Assembly (NCBI RefSeq): GCF_013522925.1
Contig: NZ_JAAMQU010000008.1
Span: 220,767 to 284,766 of the forward strand
Direction of reading: 5' to 3'
Source of the DNA: Pseudomonas japonica
GTDB lineage: Bacteria > Pseudomonadota > Gammaproteobacteria > Pseudomonadales > Pseudomonadaceae
DNA: 64,000 nt
How positions within the stretch are numbered: the stretch's first letter is position 1; each line of letters opens with the position of its first letter. Below are positions 38,418 through 46,319 of this stretch, piece after piece. Below the pieces are notes generated by a model that did no database searches, had not been told where the DNA came from, and saw only the letters and a program-made list of their open reading frames with translations. Made by a program: the position numbers and the translations under genes.

Positions 38418-39035
38418 TTACAAAATCTCGAGCAGCTCTACATCGAATACCAGCACGCTGTGCGGTGGGATCGACCCCACGCCTTGCGCGCCGTAAGCCA
38501 GCTCGCTTGGCACGTACAGGCGCCATTTGCTGCCGGTGTTCATCAGTTGCAACGCTTCGGTCCAGCCAGCGATCACGCCGCCAACGGGGAATTCAGCCGG
38601 CTGGCCGCGATCGTAGGAGCTGTCGAACACAGTGCCGTCGATCAAGGTGCCGTGGTAGTGAGTGCGCACGGTGCTCTCACGGGTAGGCTTGGCGCCCTCG
38701 CCAGCGGTCAGCACTTCGAACTGCAGGCCGGACGCCAGCGTAGTAACGCCTTCGCGCTTGCCGTTCTCGGCCAGGTACGCCAGGCCTTCGCCCGCGGCGG
38801 CTTCGGCCTTCACGCGCTCCTGCTCCTGCATGATTTCGCGAATGGCGCGGAAGGCGTTGTTCAGCTCTTCCGGTGCCACACGGCTAGGCTCGCCCTGGAA
38901 AGCATCCGTGAGGCCAGCGATCAGCGCGTCCAGGCTTACGCCGGGTGGTGGGTTGCTGCGGATCTGGTCGCCAAGCTGGCGGCCGATGCCATAGCTGACG
39001 CGGGTTTCGTCAGTAGTGAAGTTCAATTCAGGCAT
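38418..39035 (-). CDS. fklB: FklB-type FKBP peptidyl-prolyl isomerase
   Basis: 205 residues. An N-terminal dimerisation helix region (RVSYGIGRQLGDQIRSNP) precedes the FKBP domain (VRTHYHGTLIDGTVFDSSYDRG, FPVGGVIAGWTEALQLMNTGSKWRL, ELAYGAQG). The ATG at 39035 gives MPELNFTTDE. No signal peptide is seen, so it is probably cytoplasmic, unlike periplasmic FkpA. Confidence 0.92.
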   Translation of the reverse strand: MPELNFTTDETRVSYGIGRQLGDQIRSNPPPGVSLDALIAGLTDAFQGEPSRVAPEELNNAFRAIREIMQEQERVKAEAAAGEGLAYLAENGKREGVTTLASGLQFEVLTAGEGAKPTRESTVRTHYHGTLIDGTVFDSSYDRGQPAEFPVGGVIAGWTEALQLMNTGSKWRLYVPSELAYGAQGVGSIPPHSVLVFDVELLEIL

Positions 39036-39095
39036 TGCACTGCTCCGTTGAAGGCCGGCAAGCCGGCCAGCCAAAAAGGGGAGCAGCCTAGCACA

Positions 39096-39584
39096 TCAAT
39101 GCTTGGTGAGCTTATCCAGGTAGCCCATGGCGAACGCCGAAATCACGAAGGTCATGTGAATGATCACATACCACATCAAGTGGTCGGCACCGATGTTCTG
39201 GGCGTCCATGAACACGCGCAGCAAATGGATAGAGGAGATGGCGACGATGGAAGCCGCGACTTTCATCTTGAGCGACGAGGAGTCCATTTTCCCAAGCCAG
39301 CTGAGCTTTTCCGAACCTTCGTCGATGTCCAGCTGCGACACGAAATTTTCGTAGCCCGAGATCATCACCATCACCAGCAGCCCGCCTACAAGGGCCATGT
39401 CGATCAGCGACAACAGGACCAGGATCAGCTCAGACTCCGCGAGGGCGAACACATTGGGCAGGATATGGAAGATTTCTTCGAAAAACTTCAACGCCAGGGC
39501 CAGCAAACCCAACGACAAGCCAAAGTAAATCGGTGCCAGCAGCCAGCGCGAGGCGTACATGGTTCTTTCGATCAGACGTTCCAT
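39096..39584 (-). CDS. YqhA/UPF0114 family membrane protein
   Basis: 162 residues with three to four membrane segments ([49 protein letters not shown], then [13 protein letters not shown]). These are the family hallmarks of UPF0114 (YqhA). The function is not established. It starts 108 bases after the PA4575-like gene. Confidence 0.9.
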   Translation of the reverse strand: MERLIERTMYASRWLLAPIYFGLSLGLLALALKFFEEIFHILPNVFALAESELILVLLSLIDMALVGGLLVMVMISGYENFVSQLDIDEGSEKLSWLGKMDSSSLKMKVAASIVAISSIHLLRVFMDAQNIGADHLMWYVIIHMTFVISAFAMGYLDKLTKH

Positions 39585-39692
39585 TGCAACTCACAGGTAG
39601 CTTAAAAATCGGCCGTGAGTATACCAATGTCCGCCGGGCCGCGGGATGCGGTCGAATGCCCCAAGAGATTGCACGCTCGCTATCAGATGAGC

Positions 39693-40034
39693 TCAGGCGT
39701 CCGGCCGGGCCAGGTGATCGCCCAGGTGACGACCGCGCTCGGCGTTGATCTTGCGCAATTGGCCGTGCAAGTGAATGTCCCAGATTTGCGGGTCGTGCCG
39801 TAGCTGGTAGCCGTGGAGGGTCAGGCTATCGACGATGGCATCCAGTACCGATTCCGCGGCCTTGGCCCCATGGAACGGGCCCTGTGCCTTGATTGCCGTG
39901 GGCTGCTCGCCCGCCATTCCGGCCGCGAACAATAGCGTCCAGTGGCCCACATTCCCAGCCACAGGGCGGATGATGCACTCGATGCGGGTTTCAAGCCCGA
40001 GGCATTGGCGAGTGAGGCTAAGCGAGTGATCCAT
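39693..40034 (-). CDS. Conserved hypothetical protein (PA4575-like position)
   Basis: 113 residues without a recognised domain. It begins MDHSLSLTRQCLGLETRIEC and contains a compact mixed pattern (HWTLLFAAGMAGEQ, DAIVDSLTLHGYQLRHDPQIWDIHLHGQL) that looks like a small alpha/beta fold. Its place between the YqhA gene and the Lon-like protease is shared with P. aeruginosa. Function unknown. Confidence 0.65.
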   Translation of the reverse strand: MDHSLSLTRQCLGLETRIECIIRPVAGNVGHWTLLFAAGMAGEQPTAIKAQGPFHGAKAAESVLDAIVDSLTLHGYQLRHDPQIWDIHLHGQLRKINAERGRHLGDHLARPDA

Positions 40035-40142
40035 GCTGCGGTCCCTCCGCTGGGTGGATTCTCCTCAGACCGCATTCGCGCAAAAAGATCCGTACACCGG
40101 GCAGATGAGCGCCGAGCGGTCATCTCGCCCGGCGCCAACGCC

Positions 40143-42584
40143 TCAGGAGCAGGGCTTGACCTCGGCTAGCGCTTCCACTTTGTGGTCTCGCTCGGCTTCA
40201 CGCAGCTCTTCTTCGCTGATGACTTCGGCAATAGCCCGCAAGCGATCCACCACCAAAGCATTCACGCTGCCTTCCGGGAAGTTGCCGTTGGCATCAGGCT
40301 CGCCTGCCTCTTCGCCGACCAGCAAGCTGAGCGCTTCGTCCGCCTGGCTGACCGCATACACGTGGAAGGTGCCGTCGCGCACGGCCTTCACCACCCGCTC
40401 GTCGAGCATAAGGGTAGCCACGTTGGCCTTGGGAATGATCGCGCCCTGCTCGCCGGTAAGCCCACGCGCTTCGCACAGCCGGAAGAAGCCCTCGATCTTC
40501 TCGTTCACCCCGCCTACAGCTTGCACTTCCCCGAACTGGTTGATCGAGCCGGTAATGGCGAAGCACTGCTTGAGCGGTTTGCGCGACAGCGCCGAGATCA
40601 GTGTGCACGCTTCGCCGAGCGAAGCGCTGTCGCCATCCACGTAGCCATAGGATTGCTCCAGCGCGATGCTGGCGGAGATCGCCAACGGAAACTCCTGGGC
40701 ATAGCGGCTGCCAAGGTAGCCCGTGAGGATCATCACGCCTTTGGAGTGAATGGGCTGCCCCAGGTTGACCTCGCGCTCGATGTCCACGATGCCGCTGCTG
40801 CCGGGGTACACCGTGGCGGAAATACGCGCGGGAACGCCAAACGCCGAGTCGCCCACCGCCAGTACCGTGAGCCCGTTGCATTTGCCCACGGCGGCGCCGG
40901 AGGTGTCGATCAGCACGATGCCCGCAAGCATGTCGTCGAGGATGCGTGCCGACACTCGGCCGGTCCGCGTAGCCTTGGCCTTGAGCGCGCGCTCGATGTG
41001 GCCCGAATCAGTCACCGGGTCGCCCGCCACCTGGCGAATGAAATCCGCCTCGCTCACCAGCTGGAAAAGGTCGCCGATCCTGGCAGACAAACGCCCTTGG
41101 TGCTCGGCCAGGCGAGCGCTGTAAGTGGCCAGCCGAGCGACTGCATCGGCACTGAGGGCAGCCATACCCTCCTCGGAGGTACGCGTTTTAAGCAGCTGGG
41201 CAAACTGCTCAAGGCTGTCACCGTCCATGGGGATGTCTTCGTCGAAGTCCACCAGTACCCGGAACATCTCCTGGAAGTCCGGATCGTGGTCTTGCAGCGC
41301 GTAATACAGCTGACGGGAGCCGATGATCACCACCTTCACATTGAGGGGGATCATCTGCGGCGCCAGGGTTACGGTCGCCAGCCGGCCATACTCGCCCAGG
41401 GGGGATTCCATCTTCAGGCGGCGCGATTGCAAGGAGCGCTTGAGCGCATCCCACACGAACGGCTCGCCCAGCATCTTCTCGGCTTCAAGGATAAGGAAAC
41501 CGCCATTGGCCCGGTGCAGCGCACCCGACCGCAGCTGGCGGTAGTTGGTGTACAACGCGCCTTGGTCCGTGCTGTATTCGATGCGGCCAAACAGGTTGTC
41601 GTAGGTGGGGTGCGGCTCGAACACGACAGGCGCGCCCCCGCTGGCGTGGTGCCCGATCACCAGGTTGGGCGCGTACTGTTCTTCAAGCATCTTGCGAGCG
41701 ATGGCATCGCCCTTGGGGTCGTCGACCAGCTGCTCTACTACCGTGCGCAGCAAGTGCACCTGCATAGCCTGCAAATAGGCACATACCCCGGCCTGCTCCG
41801 AATACCGCTCGGACAAGGGGCCTAGCAAAGGCTGGAGCGCAATGGTGATGGTTTCTTCATTGAGCTGGCGCAGCTGGTTACTGGACTCGCGCTTCCATTG
41901 CGGCAGGCTGGCGAGCTCCTCGTTGAGGCGCTCCTCGAGGGCGGCAATGTCACTATGGAAGCGATCGCGATCCGCCTCGGGCAGCCCGGCGAATTCCGCC
42001 TCGTCCAGCGCCTTGCCCTCGAGCATCGGAGTGAAGGCAATATTGCTGCTGTCCCGGTACAGGGCCACGTCCTTCTCGAGCGCCGCACGCTCGATCACAT
42101 CCAGCGCACGGTCGTAGCGATGGTTGAAGGCGCGGTCGATGGCGCTTTTTTTCTGCTGGTAGGAGGGATGCTCGAACACTGCCGGAAACGTCGCCAGCAG
42201 GTTGTCGATAAGCCCGCCGATATCGCTGATGAACGCGCCAGCGCTGCCAGGCGGCATTTCCAGCGCGCGCGGATTACGCGGCTCATCGAAATTATTGACG
42301 TACACCCAGTCGCAAGGCGTTTGCATGCGCTTGGCTTCAGTCTTGAGGTAACGCTTGGCGAAGGAAAAGCGACCGGTACCCGGCTCGCCCATCACGAATA
42401 CGTTATACCCCGGGCGGGGCATGGCCACACCGAACTGCAAGGCTTCCACAGCGCGTTCCTGCCCCAGCACACCGCGGAAGGGCTCCAGGTCCTCGGTGCT
42501 GGCGAAACTGAACTGCTCGGCAGTGAACGGCCGCGCCAGGGCTTCAGGTGCGAGACGCAGGCGGGCGGCAACGGAATCGGGCAT
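40143..42584 (-). CDS. Lon-like AAA+ protease (no Lon N-domain)
   Basis: 813 residues. The C-terminal Lon peptidase domain has the Ser-Lys dyad S653 (DGDSAS) and K696 (VNEKIE), 43 residues apart as in LonA, and the conserved ITGSINQFGEVQAVGGVNEK. The AAA part contains GEPGTGRF (Arg72 where Walker A normally has Lys) and GGFLILEAEK in place of a canonical Walker B. There is no LON substrate-binding domain at the N-terminus. The role is unknown; orthologues occur at the same locus in P. aeruginosa. See findings for the nucleotide-site oddity. Confidence 0.85.
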   Translation of the reverse strand: MPDSVAARLRLAPEALARPFTAEQFSFASTEDLEPFRGVLGQERAVEALQFGVAMPRPGYNVFVMGEPGTGRFSFAKRYLKTEAKRMQTPCDWVYVNNFDEPRNPRALEMPPGSAGAFISDIGGLIDNLLATFPAVFEHPSYQQKKSAIDRAFNHRYDRALDVIERAALEKDVALYRDSSNIAFTPMLEGKALDEAEFAGLPEADRDRFHSDIAALEERLNEELASLPQWKRESSNQLRQLNEETITIALQPLLGPLSERYSEQAGVCAYLQAMQVHLLRTVVEQLVDDPKGDAIARKMLEEQYAPNLVIGHHASGGAPVVFEPHPTYDNLFGRIEYSTDQGALYTNYRQLRSGALHRANGGFLILEAEKMLGEPFVWDALKRSLQSRRLKMESPLGEYGRLATVTLAPQMIPLNVKVVIIGSRQLYYALQDHDPDFQEMFRVLVDFDEDIPMDGDSLEQFAQLLKTRTSEEGMAALSADAVARLATYSARLAEHQGRLSARIGDLFQLVSEADFIRQVAGDPVTDSGHIERALKAKATRTGRVSARILDDMLAGIVLIDTSGAAVGKCNGLTVLAVGDSAFGVPARISATVYPGSSGIVDIEREVNLGQPIHSKGVMILTGYLGSRYAQEFPLAISASIALEQSYGYVDGDSASLGEACTLISALSRKPLKQCFAITGSINQFGEVQAVGGVNEKIEGFFRLCEARGLTGEQGAIIPKANVATLMLDERVVKAVRDGTFHVYAVSQADEALSLLVGEEAGEPDANGNFPEGSVNALVVDRLRAIAEVISEEELREAERDHKVEALAEVKPCS

Positions 42585-42820
42585 CAGGCTTCCTTAGGTT
42601 TACAAACTTTGAGCATTCTGGCGCTCGCAAGGCGCGGCTGGCAAGGGAGCGCTGCCCAGACAAGCACATGGCTCGCACGGTGTACGCTAAATGCGTAGCA
42701 AGGCCGACGGAACCGCAAACCCTGCCTAAACTCCAACATGCGCGCCCAGCCCAACGGCAGGCGTGCACCTGGTGCTCGAAAGGGCACAGGCCATTTTGAT
42801 CGACATGCGAGAACAATGCT

Positions 42821-43309
42821 ATGAAACGGATTCTGCTTGGCTCCCTGTTTACCGTCGCTTCCCTCCAGGCATTTGCCCAGGCCCCCGGCGGCCCGGACTG
42901 CGGGTGGGGCAACATGCTGTTTGAAGGCCAGCGCGGCACCCCGGCTCACTTCCTGGCTTCTACCACCAACGGCACTTCCGGGAACGCCACGTTCGGGATG
43001 ACCTCCGGAACCAACGGTTGCAACACCAGCGGCGCGCTGACCTATGGCGGCAAGTCGTGGATTGCCATGAATGGCATGATGAACGAACTCTCCGAAGACA
43101 TGGCGCAAGGCCAAGGCGAAGCGCTGACCACCTATGCAGTGGTACTGGGCGTAAAACCTGAAGATCGCGCTTACTTCTCCAGCGTGACCCACCAGCACTT
43201 CAATGACATTTTCAAAACCGCTGACGTGACGGCCGAAGACGTTCACGCCAACACCCTCAATGTACTGAAAAACGATCCACGTCTGGCCAAGTACGCCACC
43301 CAGGCGTAA
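42821..43309 (+). CDS. DUF3015 secreted protein
   Basis: 162 residues. A signal peptide MKRILLGSLFTVASLQAFA precedes a mature domain with GPDCGWGNMLFEGQRG, STTNGTSGNATFGMTSGTNGC and SEDMAQGQGEALTTYAVVLG, typical of DUF3015. Two Cys (in PDCGWG and TNGCNTS) could form a disulfide. Periplasmic or cell-surface; function unknown. The 236-base gap upstream shows no promoter I can defend. Confidence 0.88.
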   Translation: MKRILLGSLFTVASLQAFAQAPGGPDCGWGNMLFEGQRGTPAHFLASTTNGTSGNATFGMTSGTNGCNTSGALTYGGKSWIAMNGMMNELSEDMAQGQGEALTTYAVVLGVKPEDRAYFSSVTHQHFNDIFKTADVTAEDVHANTLNVLKNDPRLAKYATQA

Positions 43310-43323
43310 GGTCGCTGCGTGTC

Positions 43324-43347
43324 CCCGCCCCGCTTGGGGCGGGTTCT
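43324..43347 (+). terminator. Terminator after the DUF3015 gene
   Basis: CCCGCCCC (43324-43331), loop GCTT, GGGGCGGG (43336-43343), then TTCT. It sits 15 bases after the stop and just before the next gene. Confidence 0.65.
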
Positions 43348-43359
43348 GTCATTTGCCGG

Positions 43360-45222
43360 ATGCAAGGGATGCTCACCCGCTTTCTATGGCTGGCCCTGTT
43401 GGCCTGCACCTCGCTCAACGCCGCTCCGTCTATAGCCCCCGCCACCCTGGATCGCCTGGCTCAAGACCCGAACTGGATCGCCTTGGGGCATTACGAATAC
43501 AAACGCCTCCGTGGCTGGCACAGCTACGTGGATGATCGCCGTTTTTTCCTGGCAGAAAACGGCCGCTACAGCCCTGCCGATGAATTGGCCGCCACGCTCC
43601 GGGCGCTGTATGCCCCGGCCAACCTGGGCAATCGGCATGCCCAGTGTGTATTTCCTGCACGTACGCGGTGGCTGCGCGCCCGCTTGAACCTTGACGATTT
43701 GCCCCAGGTGGATTGCCCGGACTTCCAGCACTGGTACGGCGACATTTCGCCTCATTCGGCCGTGCTGGTGTTCCCGGCCGCCTACCTCAACAGTCCTTCC
43801 TCGATGTTCGGGCATACTTTGCTGCGCATCGATCAGGCCGACACACAGGCCAACCAGACGGCGCTGCTCAGCTATGCGATCAACTTCGGCGCCTATGTAG
43901 AAGGCAGTGACAACAGCATGCTCTATGCCTGGAAAGGGCTGGCCGGTGGCTACCCCGGGCTGTTCTCGCTGGTGCCGTATCAGCAGAAACTGGCCGAATA
44001 CCGCAGCCTGGAAAATCGGGACCTGTGGGAATACCAGCTTAACCTCACCCCGGAAGAAACCGGCCGGCTGGTAGAGCATGTGTGGGAGCTACAGCAGATA
44101 CGTTTCGATTACTACTTCTTCGACGAAAACTGTTCGTACCGGCTACTGGAGCTACTGCAAGTGGCGAGGCCCGGCTTGCAGCTGACCGAGCAATTCCCTC
44201 TGGCGGCAATCCCTACCGATACGGTGAAAGCGGTCAAGGCCGCCGGGCTGGTACAGCGCACCGACTACAGGCCCTCCCGCGAACGGGAGTTGTTGGCCCG
44301 AGCTGCCCCCTTGAGCGCTTCAGAGCAGGCGCTTGCCAAGCGCATGGCAGACACGCCAGCGGCCGCGGGCGATCCAGCGTTCAACGCCCTGCCCCGCGCG
44401 CAACAGGCCCTGGTGCTCGACACGGCCTACCGGCTGCAGCGCTACGAGGCAACCGGCCAGCCCCGGGATGCCGAGCGAAGCCAGCGCAGCTTCGCCTTGT
44501 TGCAGGCTATCAACCGCAACCCTCCGCCTGCCTTGGCAGTGGAACGCCCGGGGTTGCCAGAAGAAGGCCACCCCTCTCGAACCTGGGAGCTGGGGCTGGG
44601 TACCCGCGATGATCGCGCGTTTGCCGAATATGGCTTGCGCATGGCGTATCACGACCTGCAGGACAACGCCTACGGCTTCCCGCTGGGCGCGCAGATCGAA
44701 CTCGGTGGGCTGAAAGTTCGCCAGTACGAAGGCGGCGAGTGGCAGTTGCAACAGTTCAACCTTGCAACGATCCGTTCGCTGTCCCCGCGCAACGACCTGC
44801 TAAAACCCTGGTCGTGGCAGGTCAGCGGCGGCCTGGAACGCGTGCTGGGAAAGCATGGCGATAACGTGCTGGTCACGCATTTGAATGGTGGCGCGGGAGG
44901 AACCTGGCAGCTCGCGCCGGAGGTACTCGGCTTTGCCCTGGGTACGCTGCGGGTAGAGCATAACAATGACTTCGCGGCGTTCGCGGCGCCAGCGGCAGGC
45001 TTTGACACCGGGCTGTTGTGGCGCAACGGCCTGGGCAATCTGCGCCTGGAAGCCAAGGGCGATTACTTCACCAATGGTGAAGCGCGGCGCCAGCTGAGCC
45101 TGGCCCAGCAATGGGAGTTGAGCCCTACTCTCGGCGTGCGGCTCGCGGCGCAGACAGACTTCAGCCACCTCGGCGGGCCGGTGAACGAAGTGCTGCTGGA
45201 GCTCAAGTGGTACCACTATTGA
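43360..45222 (+). CDS. DUF4105 periplasmic protein with probable outer-membrane beta-barrel
   Basis: 620 residues. A signal peptide (FLWLALLACTSLNAA) is followed by the DUF4105/Lnb N-terminal-type domain (about residues 100-300) with PSSMFGHTLLRID, INFGAYVEGSDNSMLYAWKGLAGGYPG in parts and FDENCSYRLLELL; the conserved His and Cys in these motifs suggest a papain/NlpC-like active site (inference). The last ~220 residues show alternating polar/hydrophobic strands and end in Trp-Tyr-His-Tyr, as outer-membrane barrels do. The start may be 43360 or 43369; neither has a good ribosome site. Substrate unknown. Confidence 0.8.
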   Translation: MQGMLTRFLWLALLACTSLNAAPSIAPATLDRLAQDPNWIALGHYEYKRLRGWHSYVDDRRFFLAENGRYSPADELAATLRALYAPANLGNRHAQCVFPARTRWLRARLNLDDLPQVDCPDFQHWYGDISPHSAVLVFPAAYLNSPSSMFGHTLLRIDQADTQANQTALLSYAINFGAYVEGSDNSMLYAWKGLAGGYPGLFSLVPYQQKLAEYRSLENRDLWEYQLNLTPEETGRLVEHVWELQQIRFDYYFFDENCSYRLLELLQVARPGLQLTEQFPLAAIPTDTVKAVKAAGLVQRTDYRPSRERELLARAAPLSASEQALAKRMADTPAAAGDPAFNALPRAQQALVLDTAYRLQRYEATGQPRDAERSQRSFALLQAINRNPPPALAVERPGLPEEGHPSRTWELGLGTRDDRAFAEYGLRMAYHDLQDNAYGFPLGAQIELGGLKVRQYEGGEWQLQQFNLATIRSLSPRNDLLKPWSWQVSGGLERVLGKHGDNVLVTHLNGGAGGTWQLAPEVLGFALGTLRVEHNNDFAAFAAPAAGFDTGLLWRNGLGNLRLEAKGDYFTNGEARRQLSLAQQWELSPTLGVRLAAQTDFSHLGGPVNEVLLELKWYHY

Positions 45223-45248
45223 CGCACCAACCAAACACTGACCGACGA

Positions 45249-45281
45249 TTGACATTTAATCTACAAAAACACACCTAAACT
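45249..45281 (+). promoter_or_regulatory. Putative promoter of the small lipoprotein gene
   Basis: A perfect TTGACA at 45249-45254 starts an A/T-rich stretch; the -10 is ambiguous (CACCTA at 17 bases or TAAACT at 21). Confidence 0.35.
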
Positions 45282-45325
45282 GATACCTATGCCGGGCAGC
45301 TGGCCTGGCGCCTGAGGTATCCAAC

Positions 45326-45682
45326 ATGAAGATGCAGTGGTGTGTGGTCTTCGGCGTAATCATGCTCGCCGGCTGTACGACGACTCACGAACAGTTGCTG
45401 CAGCAGGGTTATCCGCCGGGCTTCGCCGACGGTTACCAGGACGGATGTGGCAGCGGCCGCGGCGCCGCCGGCTCCATCACAGGCACCTATACCAAGAACG
45501 TGCCTCGCTATTTGTCCGACAAACTCTACAGCAGCGGCTGGGACGATGGGTTCCGTCAATGTCAGGCTGCGCTGGCCAACCAGGAACGGCAGGATCTTCA
45601 CGACAAAGTGTTGAACGACCGCGATCGGGACTGGCAGCGCGACGTGGACAACGGCAAGGCGCGGGCCTACCACTCCAATTGA
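45326..45682 (+). CDS. Small lipoprotein of unknown function
   Basis: 118 residues. The lipobox VIMLAGC puts the lipidated Cys at 17. The mature part has a repeated GY/DG pattern (GYPPGFADGYQDGCGSGRGAAG in pieces, then SSGWDDGFRQC) with two more Cys, followed by a charged helical tail (RDRDWQRDVDNGKARAYH). It resembles short YNG-rich lipoproteins but I cannot name a family. Own promoter likely. Confidence 0.75.
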   Translation: MKMQWCVVFGVIMLAGCTTTHEQLLQQGYPPGFADGYQDGCGSGRGAAGSITGTYTKNVPRYLSDKLYSSGWDDGFRQCQAALANQERQDLHDKVLNDRDRDWQRDVDNGKARAYHSN

Positions 45683-45760
45683 TCACTGTTCGGCATTGAA
45701 TGGAAACTCCAGGCGGTCAGCTATTGCCTATTCAAAGGAGACGTACCAGGAGGGATATTC

Positions 45761-46261
45761 ATGAGCCGCGCATTCGTCAATGAAGATCAGGCAGCCGCCC
45801 ACGCCAGCCAACCAGTGGAGCGGATGGTAAGCACCCTTCCCAACTACGTGACCGAGTCGGGCCTGGTGCAGTTACGCGCCCGGGCCGATGAGCTCCGGGC
45901 GCTACACCTGGAGCAGAGTGCCTTGGGCGAACGCGCCGACCGCCAGGCGCTGGCGGATCTGGAGCGTGACCTACGCTACTACCATCAACGCTTGCAGACA
46001 GCGAAGGTCGTGCCGCCGGTTCAAGCGACCGACACGGTACAGATCGGCAGTTGGGTCAGTTATGTGGATGAGCACAACATGCACCGGCAAGTGTGCCTGG
46101 TGGGAGAGGATCAGGCTGACGTAGGTGTTGGCCTGATCAACTGGGCCTCTCCGCTCGGCCGCGCCCTGATGGGCGCGAAAGTGGGCGACGAAGTGGTATG
46201 GCGCCGCCCGGCAGGTGAACATGTGCTGGAAGTACTGGCTATCTCCGCTACGCCTGACTGA
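45761..46261 (+). CDS. GreA/GreB-family transcription factor paralogue
   Basis: 166 residues. A helical N-terminal half (TESGLVQLRARADELRAL ... ADLERDLRYYHQRLQTAKVV) forms a coiled coil, and the C-terminal half is the Gre FKBP-like domain (VQIGSWVSYVDE, LINWASPLGRALMGAKVGDEVVWRRPAGEHVLEVL). The coiled-coil tip is shorter than in GreA and lacks the DLKEN-type acidic tip; ERAD is in its place. AGGAGG is 7 bases upstream. It probably binds RNA polymerase through the secondary channel, but transcript-cleavage activity is doubtful. Confidence 0.8.
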   Translation: MSRAFVNEDQAAAHASQPVERMVSTLPNYVTESGLVQLRARADELRALHLEQSALGERADRQALADLERDLRYYHQRLQTAKVVPPVQATDTVQIGSWVSYVDEHNMHRQVCLVGEDQADVGVGLINWASPLGRALMGAKVGDEVVWRRPAGEHVLEVLAISATPD

Positions 46262-46278
46262 GCGCAGGTCGCAGGCAA

Positions 46279-46315
46279 GCCTCGCTGCTACAGAGGACAC
46301 CTGTAGCAGCGAGGC
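46279..46315. terminator. Perfect 15-bp hairpin between convergent genes
   Basis: Arms 46279-46293 and 46301-46315 are perfect inverted copies around a 7-base loop, in the gap between the Gre-like gene and ettA. No T run; it may also be a REP-type element. Confidence 0.6.
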
Positions 46316-46319
46316 CCGA

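Noticed and set aside
42585..42820. Gene in the gap before the DUF3015 gene
   Set aside because: Short frames here lack ribosome sites and family resemblance; I see nothing coding.
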